Assembly: GCA_033064195.1 (NCBI GenBank)
Contig: JARBJD010000168.1
Coordinates: 1-64,000, forward strand
Direction: 5' to 3'
Source of the DNA: Blattamonas nauphoetae
Taxonomy: Eukaryota > Preaxostyla > Oxymonadida
DNA length: 64,000 nt
Below are positions 10,174-18,985 of the stretch, piece after piece. Both the position numbers and the translations under genes were made by a program. Positions within the stretch are counted from its first letter, which is position 1, and each line of letters starts with the position of its first letter. The notes under the pieces are model-generated. The model was given only the letters and a program-made list of their open reading frames with translations. It was not told the origin of the DNA and ran no database searches.

Positions 10174-10306
10174 TAGATGTTTCAATAAACCGAACTTTTC
10201 ATAAATCCGTAACATGGGGCTTGAAAAATATACATTGGTCAAACTAAGAAAAATAAAATTTGGTTCCGCGCCGAAACCCCTGTGTCGGGAGAAAACCTCA
10301 AAATAC
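10174..10306 (+). repeat. Left terminal inverted repeat of the MITE-like element
   Basis: Reverse-complement partner of 10639-10771. Both arms share the internal phrase TTTGGTTCCGCGCC and a run ending near CTCAAAATAC. Confidence 0.7.
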
Positions 10307-10638
10307 TGTTTCCTTTAGGCATCCATTCATTTTTCTCAACTTTTTGCCCTCATTTCTCCACAACCAGCCATCCGTTTTGAATCAAATAAAATGCATTGTG
10401 ATCGTAAAGATCTCGACAAAAGCTGCTCAAAAAATAAACCGCTTTTTTTCTAAGATTTTTTTGTCGAGAAAAATATGGGTTTTTTTCCATTATCCCAAAT
10501 ATCCAGAATTTTTTCTCCAATTTTTTTTCAAAATGTTCATTTCGCCAAAAAAACGTTTTTGTGAAAAACTTCATCAAAATCGGTTCACTGGTTGTTGAGA
10601 TATTGCCGAAACGAATTTTTTTTATCGGGCAAAAGGGG

Positions 10639-10771
10639 GTATTTTGAGGTTTTCTCCCGACACAGGCGTTTTGGCGCGGAACCAAATTTTATTTTTCTTA
10701 GTTTGACCAATATATATTTTTCAAGCCCCATGTTACGGATTTATGAAAAGTTCGGTTTATTGAAACATCTA
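10639..10771 (-). repeat. Right terminal inverted repeat of the MITE-like element
   Basis: Reverse-complement partner of 10174-10306, with a few single-base differences. Confidence 0.7.
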
Positions 10772-11302
10772 TCAATGGGTCGGATCAAACCAAAAATCTC
10801 AGAAGTGCTTTTTATCGAAAATCCTACCTTTCAAAATGATTTCCGTCGCAATCAAACGTGTTTGAACACAATTTGAGCTATAAAGCGGTTCATAGTGGCG
10901 AAATCTGAACATCGACTTTTTCGTCACTTTTTGGACCAAAGTTCGGTATGCAGTTCGACGAATTCTCAACCGATTTTGATCAAACCTCTTTTGATCGATG
11001 ACCTACAGTGTCCCCGAGATTTTAGAATTTTTTTCAGAATTTTTCGAAATGGTTTTCACATTGGATTTCTGTGATTTGTGGTAAAACAGGGAAAAACACC
11101 AAAAAAGCGCCAACATTTTTTCGAATGTTGTCAAAATTTGCTTCAAAATTGACACTTTTCACGAGGTCAAAATATTGGACATATTTTTAGAATTTAGGCC
11201 AAATATTGATGTCATCAAAATGTCATAAATTCCTTTTAATACAAGATACAAAATTGGTCAATCGGACTTGACTTTTAGTTTTGATTTCAATGACAATTTC
11301 AG

Positions 11303-11776
11303 ATTGGTTCTCCAGTCTTCTTCTATACTACTTGTCTCCCTTTGGAAATCCAGTTCAACACGACATATTCGATTGTGAGTGTGACAAAAGGAGGAGAATA
11401 CGTGCTGTTGAACCAGACGAGCCTGAAGACGCCACTTGGAGCGATTTCGGAGGGAATCTCGACTGCTCTGAACTCATCGAACAAGAACAATGTATTGTTA
11501 ACGTTGTCAGGGAGTCGAATGATGACGGGCGCACACACACTAACATTTGATGAACAAAGCAACTCCACACCAATGAGCATTTATGTGTCAATCAACACAG
11601 TGACGTCAGGAAGAGGAGAGGAATGTCATTCTGGATTGTTCGATCTCCAAACTGATCTACCTCTTCACACTTATCTCTTCGTGGAGTTTCTTTTTCTGTT
11701 TCTTCCATCGATATGCATACTCATCTTTCAGACATTCACATTTCGATGGAAAACAGGAAAATTGAGGAAAATATAG
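11303..11776 (+). pseudogene. 3' fragment of a membrane surface-protein gene
   Basis: Open frame of about 157 codons beginning just after a TTTCAG that could be a splice acceptor; no good ATG is seen. The product has an Ig- or adhesin-like stretch (YSIVSVTKGGEYVLLN, then VLLTLSGSRM and HTLTF), then one strongly hydrophobic segment (YLFVEFLFLFLPSICILIF), then a short basic tail (RWKTGKLRKI). This resembles the end of a single-pass surface protein. It abuts the distal end of the virus-like element, so its upstream exons may have been displaced. It could also be a short real exon of a gene with unrecognised 5' parts. Confidence 0.4.
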
Positions 11777-11796
11777 ATACGCTTAATTAAGTCATT

Positions 11797-11840
11797 GATC
11801 TCAGTCCCAAAAACCGGAACTGAGATCGATCGATCTCAGT
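11797..11840. other. GATCTCAGT palindrome cluster
   Basis: GATCTCAGT at 11797-11805, ACTGAGATC at 11819-11827 and GATCTCAGT at 11832-11840. The last two form a perfect 22-bp palindrome centred on GATCGATC, and the first two form a 9-bp stem with a 13-nt loop. It lies 20 bp after the stop of the surface-gene fragment and 460 bp before gene 1. It may be a protein-binding site or a 3'-end hairpin; the function is unknown. Confidence 0.45.
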
Positions 11841-12299
11841 TTCTGCTTGATTGATCTCATGTATCAAAGGTCTGTTCATAACTGTGAAGTGTTCCATCTG
11901 CTTAAACCAATATATATCGGTTTCTCTTCCTCTCTTTTCATCACATGTGTCCAGGAATCAACCTCTGCGTATCAGATGTCGGAGGGACAACAGGTTATTT
12001 TGACAAGAGTGAAATCTCAACAAAAAGTGAAGATGTTGTCAAATGATCAGGTTTGAAGCCTCTAATTTCGATTGGAAGAGGTGAGACATTCATCTGGAAC
12101 ATGGTGCTCATCCAAAACAAGGGAAAAGAGACGTCGTTGTCGAGAGTATGATTTGACGTTTCCTATCTTCCAACAACGGCTTTCCGGACAGGATGGCTTC
12201 AGGAAACGATAGAAGAGTCTTTGAAACTCTTATCAGGACAATTTTATGGCAAGGAGCAGTTCTTTTCCTACATTCACAATAACATGGGTAGATCCATCC

Positions 12300-15200
12300 A
12301 TGATTCTCTTCTTTCTGTGTTTGTGTTTCCACAATCATGCTAGTCCCCCTTCAATACCCATTCCACTCCGAAACATCATACACACAACCTTGGAAAGCAA
12401 CAAACAAGGAGTTGAACATCGAATCAATCTCGACGCAACTGAATACTCTGCAAATGAAGTGATCGTAGAAAAGACCCTCCAACTCACAGGAACACCAAAC
12501 ACGGTGCTGATTCCATTGTCAGAACCTGATCAGTCACCACTTCTGACAGCGCAGAACAGTTCTCTCCGAATTGTTTCTATGACACTCTCCTGCTGTGGAA
12601 GATGTGTTTGGTTGGAGAACTCGTCAGCGACTCTGTTTGGGACGCGACTGGTGCTTGGAAGTTCAGGAAGTGGGATCTTTGCGGTTTCAAGTTGCGTTGA
12701 GCTGCTCTCGACAACATTCGTTCCCTCACCGAGCCGCCTTTTCCCATCACTGGTCGAAACAGTGTCAACGGATTGTTTTGTTGGCCTGCACGAGTTAGCC
12801 TTGGAGGACGGGATTGTTTGCGGAGACGAGCCACTTCTGGCTTCGAAAGAGACATCGTCAGTTTTGTCATCGAACAACAAGATGTGGAACATGACCCACA
12901 CAACACGCTTCCAACCGCACACCATGTCCGAAACAGCGCGCAAGACTCATCTAATCTCGACTGAATTGGAAGCTGTGGATGATCCTTTCTATGGCTCGAT
13001 TGTGGCTCACATCAACACTGGTGGCGAGTTCCTGTTTTCGAACAGTTCGTTCAACTCGATTGTGGGGAATGCTGTTTCTGATATCACATGCCCAGCGGAA
13101 GGTTGTACGACACGTCAAGGTTATTTCACAACATCAAGCCTCACCGTCCTCAATTGTGCCTTTATTGGCTGTTTAAACGCTGGAGCGGGAGGATCCTTTC
13201 ATTATGATTATGCTACAGGCGTATTCACTTGCCAAGACAGCAACTTCACCTATTGCGTCAGTGGAGTCCATGGAGGTGGTTTTGCACTCGGAGGAAACTC
13301 CAAATCGACCATCACTCGAAATCAGTTCACAAATTGTCACGCTGTAGTCGCTGGTGGAGGTACTTTCGTGAATTCCGGAACGACATCGATGACAATCACA
13401 GATTGTCCTTTTGTTGGTTGCCAAGGAAACCACGGATCTGGTCTCCATCGAAATGTTGCTGGCCCATCAACAACAATCTCGGGATTGACATTTGACGACT
13501 GCAAATCTATTTGCGGGCCGAACTTTGATGAAATCGGTGCATGTGGAGCTTTTTACCTCCACCTCAGTGAAATCACTCAAGTGTCCAGCTGTTCCGTTAA
13601 GAACACTCTTCTCGGGTTGGATGGAGCTGCGATTTCGTGCTACATCAGCTCTGGCTGCTCACTCTCCTTTTCTGATCTTCTGATTGAAGGCAGCATCCCA
13701 CAATGCCCGGATTGGATGGAGGAGGAAATCTACACAGCTAGCCTGTCCGATCTCCTGTTGTCCAATCTTATCGACGACATCTCCCTGCCTCGTCTGACAG
13801 TGACACCACATGGTGTCTTTTTCGGAACTGCCGCAACCACAACGGGAAATGCCCATGGATGCACTGTTCGCCTTGCTTCTTATTTCGATGGCTCGCAATC
13901 AGCGGAAGCTCAGAAGTGGTACGCCATTGGCATCCCATCAACAACCTCTTCGCCCTTTCAGACAGTCTCTGGTTCAACTCGAGTGATGTGGGATCTCTTC
14001 GCGTTGGATTGCTCTGCTGCGACTGAGATTGCACTGGCTGATGTGAATGGAGGATCGTTTGCGATTCGGAGTGTTGAGATGTCGTTCGCAATGAACACTT
14101 TCCAACAGGATTTGGTGTCAGTTGCTGATGGAGAGCTGACAGTGAAGAATGTGTCACTTGGGCAGCTCAGCTTGTCTGGGAAGAGCTTCTTCGTGTTGAG
14201 TGGTGGCAGCTCAGCGTCGATGACGGATGTGACAGTTCTTGGGATTACGCAAAATGGAATTGGTGGAAACGGAGTGTTTGCCCGTCTCTCCGACACTTCT
14301 GCCCTTTGGGTGTCGTCGTCGGCGTTCACTGGGGTGTCGAGTGTGGATGATGGAGGTGTGCTGTTCTCGACGTCGTCCGGTGGAGTCTCACTCACCTCGT
14401 GCTCGTTCTCGTCGTGCAGCTGTGGAGTGTCGAGCCATGGAAAGATCGCTCACATCTCAACCACGTCCTTCTCATCTGATTCATTCAATTTCGCTGATTC
14501 GTCGATCATCTCCTCTGGCTCATCTGGTTTGTCCGAATTGTTCTTTTCTGGTGCCGACATTGCATCACTCGCACAATCAACGATATTGGGGTCACTTCTG
14601 ATTGAATATGATGATGTTACGGAATCGAATGTGGCACTCGTTTTTGGTGAGAATGGGTCGACGTCTGGTCCTCTGCCCTATTTCGTGCATCCTCACATTT
14701 CTGGCAAACCTGTTTGTGTGTCGACTGGATTCTGGGACCACTCGGATTGTGGGTTGGAGAAGCTCCCCTGCGCATCATTCGCTCATGCGTGGTCGAGAGT
14801 GACAGCGAAGGATGATGTCGTGACTCTGCTCACATCGTCGACGATGAACAAGAAAGTGGAATCACCTTCGTGTGGAGCAGAATTGTCATCGAATGCACCA
14901 TCTGGGGGAAGACTGACCCTGACACTTGATGTCTCTGCCCAGTTCTCAGTGAAGGATGGAGACCTCGACATTGCCAACATCATCCTCCTTCTCCCATCGT
15001 CTCTGGCGATCCCTGTTTTCGTGGTTGATGGGAAGACTCTGACTCTGTCGTCGACAGCGACGATCCAAAATCCATCATCTGTTTTAACTCACTCAGCTGC
15101 TCTGCTCTCCCTCGCATCTGGATCGATTCTCGTTGATTCAACCTCATTCGACTTCGCATCGTCATTCGAATCGACGGAAGCCCTGATTGAACACCGAGGA

Positions 15201-18200
15201 GGATCACTTGAGATGACAGAAGTGTCCGTTGCAAACGTGACTCGCACATCAGGAAATGGAGCCATCATGAATTCAATCCTTTCTGCGTCATCCTCATTCA
15301 CACTCTCATCCTGCTCGTTCTCATCGTGCCACACACAATCAGGCGATGGAGGAGTTATTTGGATTTCGTGCCCCGCTCTGTTTCCATCCACCTCGCTCGT
15401 GATCGACGCATCTTTCACATCGTGCTCATGTGACAATGATCACAAAGGAAAATGGGTGTTTGTTCAAGGCCACTCGTTCGGATCACTGCTTGATCCAGTC
15501 AACTGGGCATCAACAATCGCATCTCTCACAACACCTGAGAATGATTCACTGTTGATGGGAGAAGACTTGGCGGAAAGTGAAGGAAGCTCGTTCCGATCGC
15601 TCTCTCTGCTGTTCTATCTGGTTGACTTCAAAGGTTCGACGATCACAACTGGGTCAGATGGAAGGAATGCGAAAGGATGTGGTCAGTCCACCCTTCCCTG
15701 CTCGTCTGTGGATGAAGCGTGGTTGCACCTGAAAGACTCTCCTCGCATTCTGAAAATCTCGTCATCATCACAACTGAACTTAGGATTGACGTTAAACGAA
15801 GCAGATGTTGAGCTGAAGTCCGCTTCAGGAACAGGAACACTCCGAATGGGGAAGTCTGGCGGTTTCATTCTCTCGACACACTCCCTCATCGCAACAAGTC
15901 TCTCCTTCGTTCCTGTTGTCGCTTCAGAAACACGAGATTCATCGCTGTTCTCCGTTGTTGGAGGATCGCTGACGATGACATCGTGCTCGTTCACTGATTT
16001 CTCACTCTCGTCTCAACCTCTCATCGAACACACTGGAAAGTCCCTGAAGATGGATGATGTTGAGTTTGATCGAATTGTTCGTGTGAATGGCGAGGGAAGT
16101 GTTCTTGAATCGGAAATGACATCAGAAATGGAATTGGACCTGAACAACATTGGATTGACTGATGTCTCGTCGTCGAATGAAAAGTGTGATGGGATTTCTG
16201 TTCGATTTGGATCGAAAACGAGTCCTCTCGCTAACCCTCAGTTCAAATTGACGAATCTGCACTTTTCGACATCTTCCACCACTTCATCAAACACAGAAAA
16301 AACCGGACTGTGTTTCTTGTGGATTGAAGGAGACGATCTCGGCAGCATCATTTTTGAAGGCGATTCTCGCTTCGAGGGATCGTATTCTGAGGATGTTTTG
16401 GATGGCTGGATGTGGACTGAGGATTGGACGACGACTCTCTCGTGTTCGCTGCTGTTCTATCTTCGTGAAAAGAAAGGACCAGTTGGTCTCGACACACTTG
16501 GGAGGGAATCGCCGCACTGTGGCTTCTTTATCATTTGGTGTCCGACACTTCCAAGTGCTGTTTCCCGCCTTGCATCTTCTGAGAGCTCAACAGTTCAAGT
16601 TCAATCATCCATCGTTCTCTCCGACTCTGTCACGTTTTCGTCGATGAGAATGTTGTGTGGAGTGGATTCCGAATCGACCGTGACAATTGAATCCACTTGC
16701 TCGTTTTCTGTTTCGGAGTCGTCTGCCGTAATCACTATTTCTTCACTGCGAATCCTGCTCCCAACATCCATCGACTCCACTCAGCTGTTTGATGTGACTG
16801 GAGGAACACTCCAAATCTCGTCCTGCTCATTCTCTCCTCTCACCGAATTGCCTTTCTCATTCGGACTGATTTGTGGGTCAGGAGAGCAAGTGATTTTGGA
16901 ATCGACGAATGTCTCGTCCGCGTCTCTCTCGTCTGTTCCTCTGATCTCATCGAGTTGCTCAATATCGATCTCTCACAGCCGATTCTCGTCGATTGTTCTT
17001 TCTGAAGGAGATGGCTGTGTCATCAACTCAGCCATCTCATCTATTTCGAACAGCCTCAAGCTCTCTGCCTGCACATTCTCAGACTGTTCGTCAGCTGGCG
17101 ATGGAGGATGCATTGCAGTCACAGTGACAGCGGGAAGTCTTCTGATCTCTCACTCCTCGTTCAGCCGGTGTTCCAGCTTGGCCAGAGGAGGTGCCCTTTT
17201 GATGGACTTTTCAAATCTGATTTCTTTTGAACAATACAAACTCGACACTGTTTCTTTTGGACGCGGAGACGACAAAAACATGGCAGCCACCTTCGGAAAC
17301 GATGTTTTCGTGATCGGACGTAATCTCGAGTCTCAGATTGTTGCGTCACAGTGGGAAGGCTCATTCTCGACCGCTCTGAACGCAGACCTGATGGGGTCTG
17401 ATTCTGTTTCTGGAAAGGTGGAGTCGCTTCTGAAGTATCTGGTTGGGGATGAGGTGTTTGTGAGCTCGTCTGGAGACGACATGAACACTGGAACCGAAGA
17501 GCATCCTTTCAAGACACTGGGTGGATTGTTCTCAACAATGATGAATGTGAACAATGTTGTGATTCTAACATCAGCGTCGATTGGAGGGAAGATGGAGCTT
17601 GGTGTGGGTGAGGAGGAAGGGAGAGAGATGATCATTCGAGGACAAAGCGAAGGATGCTCTCTCCTGTGTTCAGTGTCGCAAATCGGTACACAGCTTTCGA
17701 CACTCCGTTCCTTTTCAATGCTCACATTGCGAACACACACGCTCTCTCTCACTGGCCTCGCGTTGACGTCATTCTCAGCCCCGTCTGGCATCTCGTCTGT
17801 CTTCTCCGTCAGCTCGAAAGGGATTCTAAAACTGGTTGGCTGCTCTCTCAACGCGTCGAACCCGACCTCGCTCTCCCTTGTCGTCCTCCACCGCGATGGA
17901 TCAGCACAAATGGACACGCTCACATGCCACAAGCAAGACTTTGCCGGAAAAGGAAGCGTCGTTCTTTGCGGTAGTGGCAGCAGTTTGGAGATTGAGAAAA
18001 GCACATTCGAATCGACGAACTTCGACAGCGGCAGTGTTGTGGTTGGAACATGCACAAAACGAATCTCCATCTCTAATTCGACATTTCTGAGATGTCATGG
18101 AAGATGTTTTGGGAGTCTGATTCGAGTTTTGGTGTTGGGAAGCGCAGTCACACTGAAGAACATCCGATTCGAGAGCTGCTCAACAACAATTCGACTATCT

Positions 18201-18632
18201 GAACAATCTGGGAAAGATGGAGTTGTCGGAGGAGGTTGTGTTGTCGTGGAACTGAAATCACAATCGCCGTCGTCCGACAATCACCACCCAACGTCAGTTG
18301 ACTTGACTGGTTCGTCGTTCATTTCATGCTCGCTGACAGTGACAGACACAGCCAGCTCTTCTCTTGATTTAGTTGGAGGAAGTGGATTCCTGATCCGATC
18401 AACACCAACATCCAACTCACTCTCAGCCATTCTTTGCAACGTAACTCTATCGAACTGTTCCATCACACCTGATTTCTCAGCGTCGACGAAGAGCTTCTCG
18501 GGAGGAGTGATTGTGTCTCCAAAGATGCCACTTCAAACCGATCGCCGAGGAATGGTTGTGACTGGCTGTTCATGCGGAGCAGTCCAAATCAGTCCTCAGA
18601 AGTCTCCGCAGACTAGAACAAGTGAACTCTGA
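12300..18632 (+). CDS. Giant beta-helix surface protein, gene 1 (no membrane anchor or kinase tail)
   Basis: Secreted beta-helix protein of about 2,110 residues. I choose the ATG at 12300 over the in-frame ATG at 12246 because it gives the hydrophobic signal peptide MILFFLCLCFHNHA, which matches the starts of genes 2 and 3. The body is rich in Ser, Cys and Thr, with Pmp-like turns (GGG, GDGG, SxCSFSxC) typical of right-handed parallel beta-helices. Modules carry CG-x4-PC-type cysteine pairs (DCGLEKLPC, GCGQSTLPC). Residues 1 to about 1570 parallel genes 2 and 3. After that the sequence switches to a different beta-helix end (FVSSSGDDMNTGTEEHPF onward) and stops without the transmembrane helix and pseudokinase that the paralogues have. 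It may be a released form or a rearranged, possibly non-functional, member. No introns are evident. Confidence 0.8.
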   Translation: MILFFLCLCFHNHASPPSIPIPLRNIIHTTLESNKQGVEHRINLDATEYSANEVIVEKTLQLTGTPNTVLIPLSEPDQSPLLTAQNSSLRIVSMTLSCCGRCVWLENSSATLFGTRLVLGSSGSGIFAVSSCVELLSTTFVPSPSRLFPSLVETVSTDCFVGLHELALEDGIVCGDEPLLASKETSSVLSSNNKMWNMTHTTRFQPHTMSETARKTHLISTELEAVDDPFYGSIVAHINTGGEFLFSNSSFNSIVGNAVSDITCPAEGCTTRQGYFTTSSLTVLNCAFIGCLNAGAGGSFHYDYATGVFTCQDSNFTYCVSGVHGGGFALGGNSKSTITRNQFTNCHAVVAGGGTFVNSGTTSMTITDCPFVGCQGNHGSGLHRNVAGPSTTISGLTFDDCKSICGPNFDEIGACGAFYLHLSEITQVSSCSVKNTLLGLDGAAISCYISSGCSLSFSDLLIEGSIPQCPDWMEEEIYTASLSDLLLSNLIDDISLPRLTVTPHGVFFGTAATTTGNAHGCTVRLASYFDGSQSAEAQKWYAIGIPSTTSSPFQTVSGSTRVMWDLFALDCSAATEIALADVNGGSFAIRSVEMSFAMNTFQQDLVSVADGELTVKNVSLGQLSLSGKSFFVLSGGSSASMTDVTVLGITQNGIGGNGVFARLSDTSALWVSSSAFTGVSSVDDGGVLFSTSSGGVSLTSCSFSSCSCGVSSHGKIAHISTTSFSSDSFNFADSSIISSGSSGLSELFFSGADIASLAQSTILGSLLIEYDDVTESNVALVFGENGSTSGPLPYFVHPHISGKPVCVSTGFWDHSDCGLEKLPCASFAHAWSRVTAKDDVVTLLTSSTMNKKVESPSCGAELSSNAPSGGRLTLTLDVSAQFSVKDGDLDIANIILLLPSSLAIPVFVVDGKTLTLSSTATIQNPSSVLTHSAALLSLASGSILVDSTSFDFASSFESTEALIEHRGGSLEMTEVSVANVTRTSGNGAIMNSILSASSSFTLSSCSFSSCHTQSGDGGVIWISCPALFPSTSLVIDASFTSCSCDNDHKGKWVFVQGHSFGSLLDPVNWASTIASLTTPENDSLLMGEDLAESEGSSFRSLSLLFYLVDFKGSTITTGSDGRNAKGCGQSTLPCSSVDEAWLHLKDSPRILKISSSSQLNLGLTLNEADVELKSASGTGTLRMGKSGGFILSTHSLIATSLSFVPVVASETRDSSLFSVVGGSLTMTSCSFTDFSLSSQPLIEHTGKSLKMDDVEFDRIVRVNGEGSVLESEMTSEMELDLNNIGLTDVSSSNEKCDGISVRFGSKTSPLANPQFKLTNLHFSTSSTTSSNTEKTGLCFLWIEGDDLGSIIFEGDSRFEGSYSEDVLDGWMWTEDWTTTLSCSLLFYLREKKGPVGLDTLGRESPHCGFFIIWCPTLPSAVSRLASSESSTVQVQSSIVLSDSVTFSSMRMLCGVDSESTVTIESTCSFSVSESSAVITISSLRILLPTSIDSTQLFDVTGGTLQISSCSFSPLTELPFSFGLICGSGEQVILESTNVSSASLSSVPLISSSCSISISHSRFSSIVLSEGDGCVINSAISSISNSLKLSACTFSDCSSAGDGGCIAVTVTAGSLLISHSSFSRCSSLARGGALLMDFSNLISFEQYKLDTVSFGRGDDKNMAATFGNDVFVIGRNLESQIVASQWEGSFSTALNADLMGSDSVSGKVESLLKYLVGDEVFVSSSGDDMNTGTEEHPFKTLGGLFSTMMNVNNVVILTSASIGGKMELGVGEEEGREMIIRGQSEGCSLLCSVSQIGTQLSTLRSFSMLTLRTHTLSLTGLALTSFSAPSGISSVFSVSSKGILKLVGCSLNASNPTSLSLVVLHRDGSAQMDTLTCHKQDFAGKGSVVLCGSGSSLEIEKSTFESTNFDSGSVVVGTCTKRISISNSTFLRCHGRCFGSLIRVLVLGSAVTLKNIRFESCSTTIRLSEQSGKDGVVGGGCVVVELKSQSPSSDNHHPTSVDLTGSSFISCSLTVTDTASSSLDLVGGSGFLIRSTPTSNSLSAILCNVTLSNCSITPDFSASTKSFSGGVIVSPKMPLQTDRRGMVVTGCSCGAVQISPQKSPQTRTSEL

Positions 18633-18985
18633 CGATGGAACATCGCTGTTGTCAAGAAACCATCCGTCTCTGGCTCGCCTCTCTTAACTTTGTGAAACCA
18701 TTCTGTTCCTCTCACACGAAGAATCACTTGTGGTTCGGAGGCTCTCATTTTGATTCTGGTTTCTTATCCTGTGTTTCAGTATTCATATATGGGAGAAAAT
18801 TTTTGAAAACTTGCAGAAACCATTCTCTCGTTTTCTCACTCTTTAGGCATTTTTTTCATCTAGCAATAAAAACAAGTCTAAAATAAAAATTAAGATGTTT
18901 GCACGAAATAAATTTTAGTTTTACAGCTTAGATCGTTTTTTCACCGGTTTTTCCTGCATTCGCAAATCCATGGGTTGATCCTTCC
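18633..18985. other. Intergenic spacer between surface genes 1 and 2
   Basis: AT-rich spacer with no supported gene. The last 25 bp or so before the gene 2 ATG (CCATGGGTTGATCCTTCC) match the sequence before the gene 1 start and, inverted, the gene 3 start. This shared segment may hold the transcription or translation start context of the family. Confidence 0.5.

Larger units (their letters stand above)
10174..10771. mobile_element. MITE-like non-autonomous element with 133-bp terminal inverted repeats
   Basis: The 598-bp unit begins TAGATGTTTCAATAAACCG and ends with its reverse complement. The inverted repeats pair 10174-10306 with 10639-10771 with only a few mismatches. The flanks are TCA on both sides (10171-10173 and 10772-10774), so a 3-bp duplication is possible. 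Because the repeat starts with TA, a TA target duplication (Tc1/mariner style) cannot be excluded. The 332-bp core is AT-rich and has no coding frame that looks real. Copy A of the virus-like element lacks it at the aligned position near 4868, giving a natural empty site. The inserting family is unknown because no transposase is present. Confidence 0.7.
6087..11270 (-). mobile_element. Polinton/Maverick-like virus-like element, copy B (broken)
   Basis: Second copy in tandem and in the same orientation as copy A. Parts present are a PolB segment (6087-8360), the 129-codon ORF homologue (8404-8793) and about 2.4 kb of the same non-coding tract, which carries a MITE-like insertion (10174-10771). 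The distal end is near 11230-11270, just before host-like coding sequence at 11303. It lacks the 197-codon ORF found in copy A. It is broken, with about two breaks. It looks young, since the first 330 or so PolB codons and the flanking start motifs are essentially identical to copy A. Confidence 0.75.

Noticed and set aside
10260-10685. Frames of about 110 codons on both strands within the MITE-like unit
   Set aside because: They start within the inverted repeats and read AT-rich filler; no transposase motif is present.
12246-12299. Upstream in-frame ATG of gene 1
   Set aside because: It adds 18 residues before the signal peptide; genes 2 and 3 start at the position equivalent to 12300.
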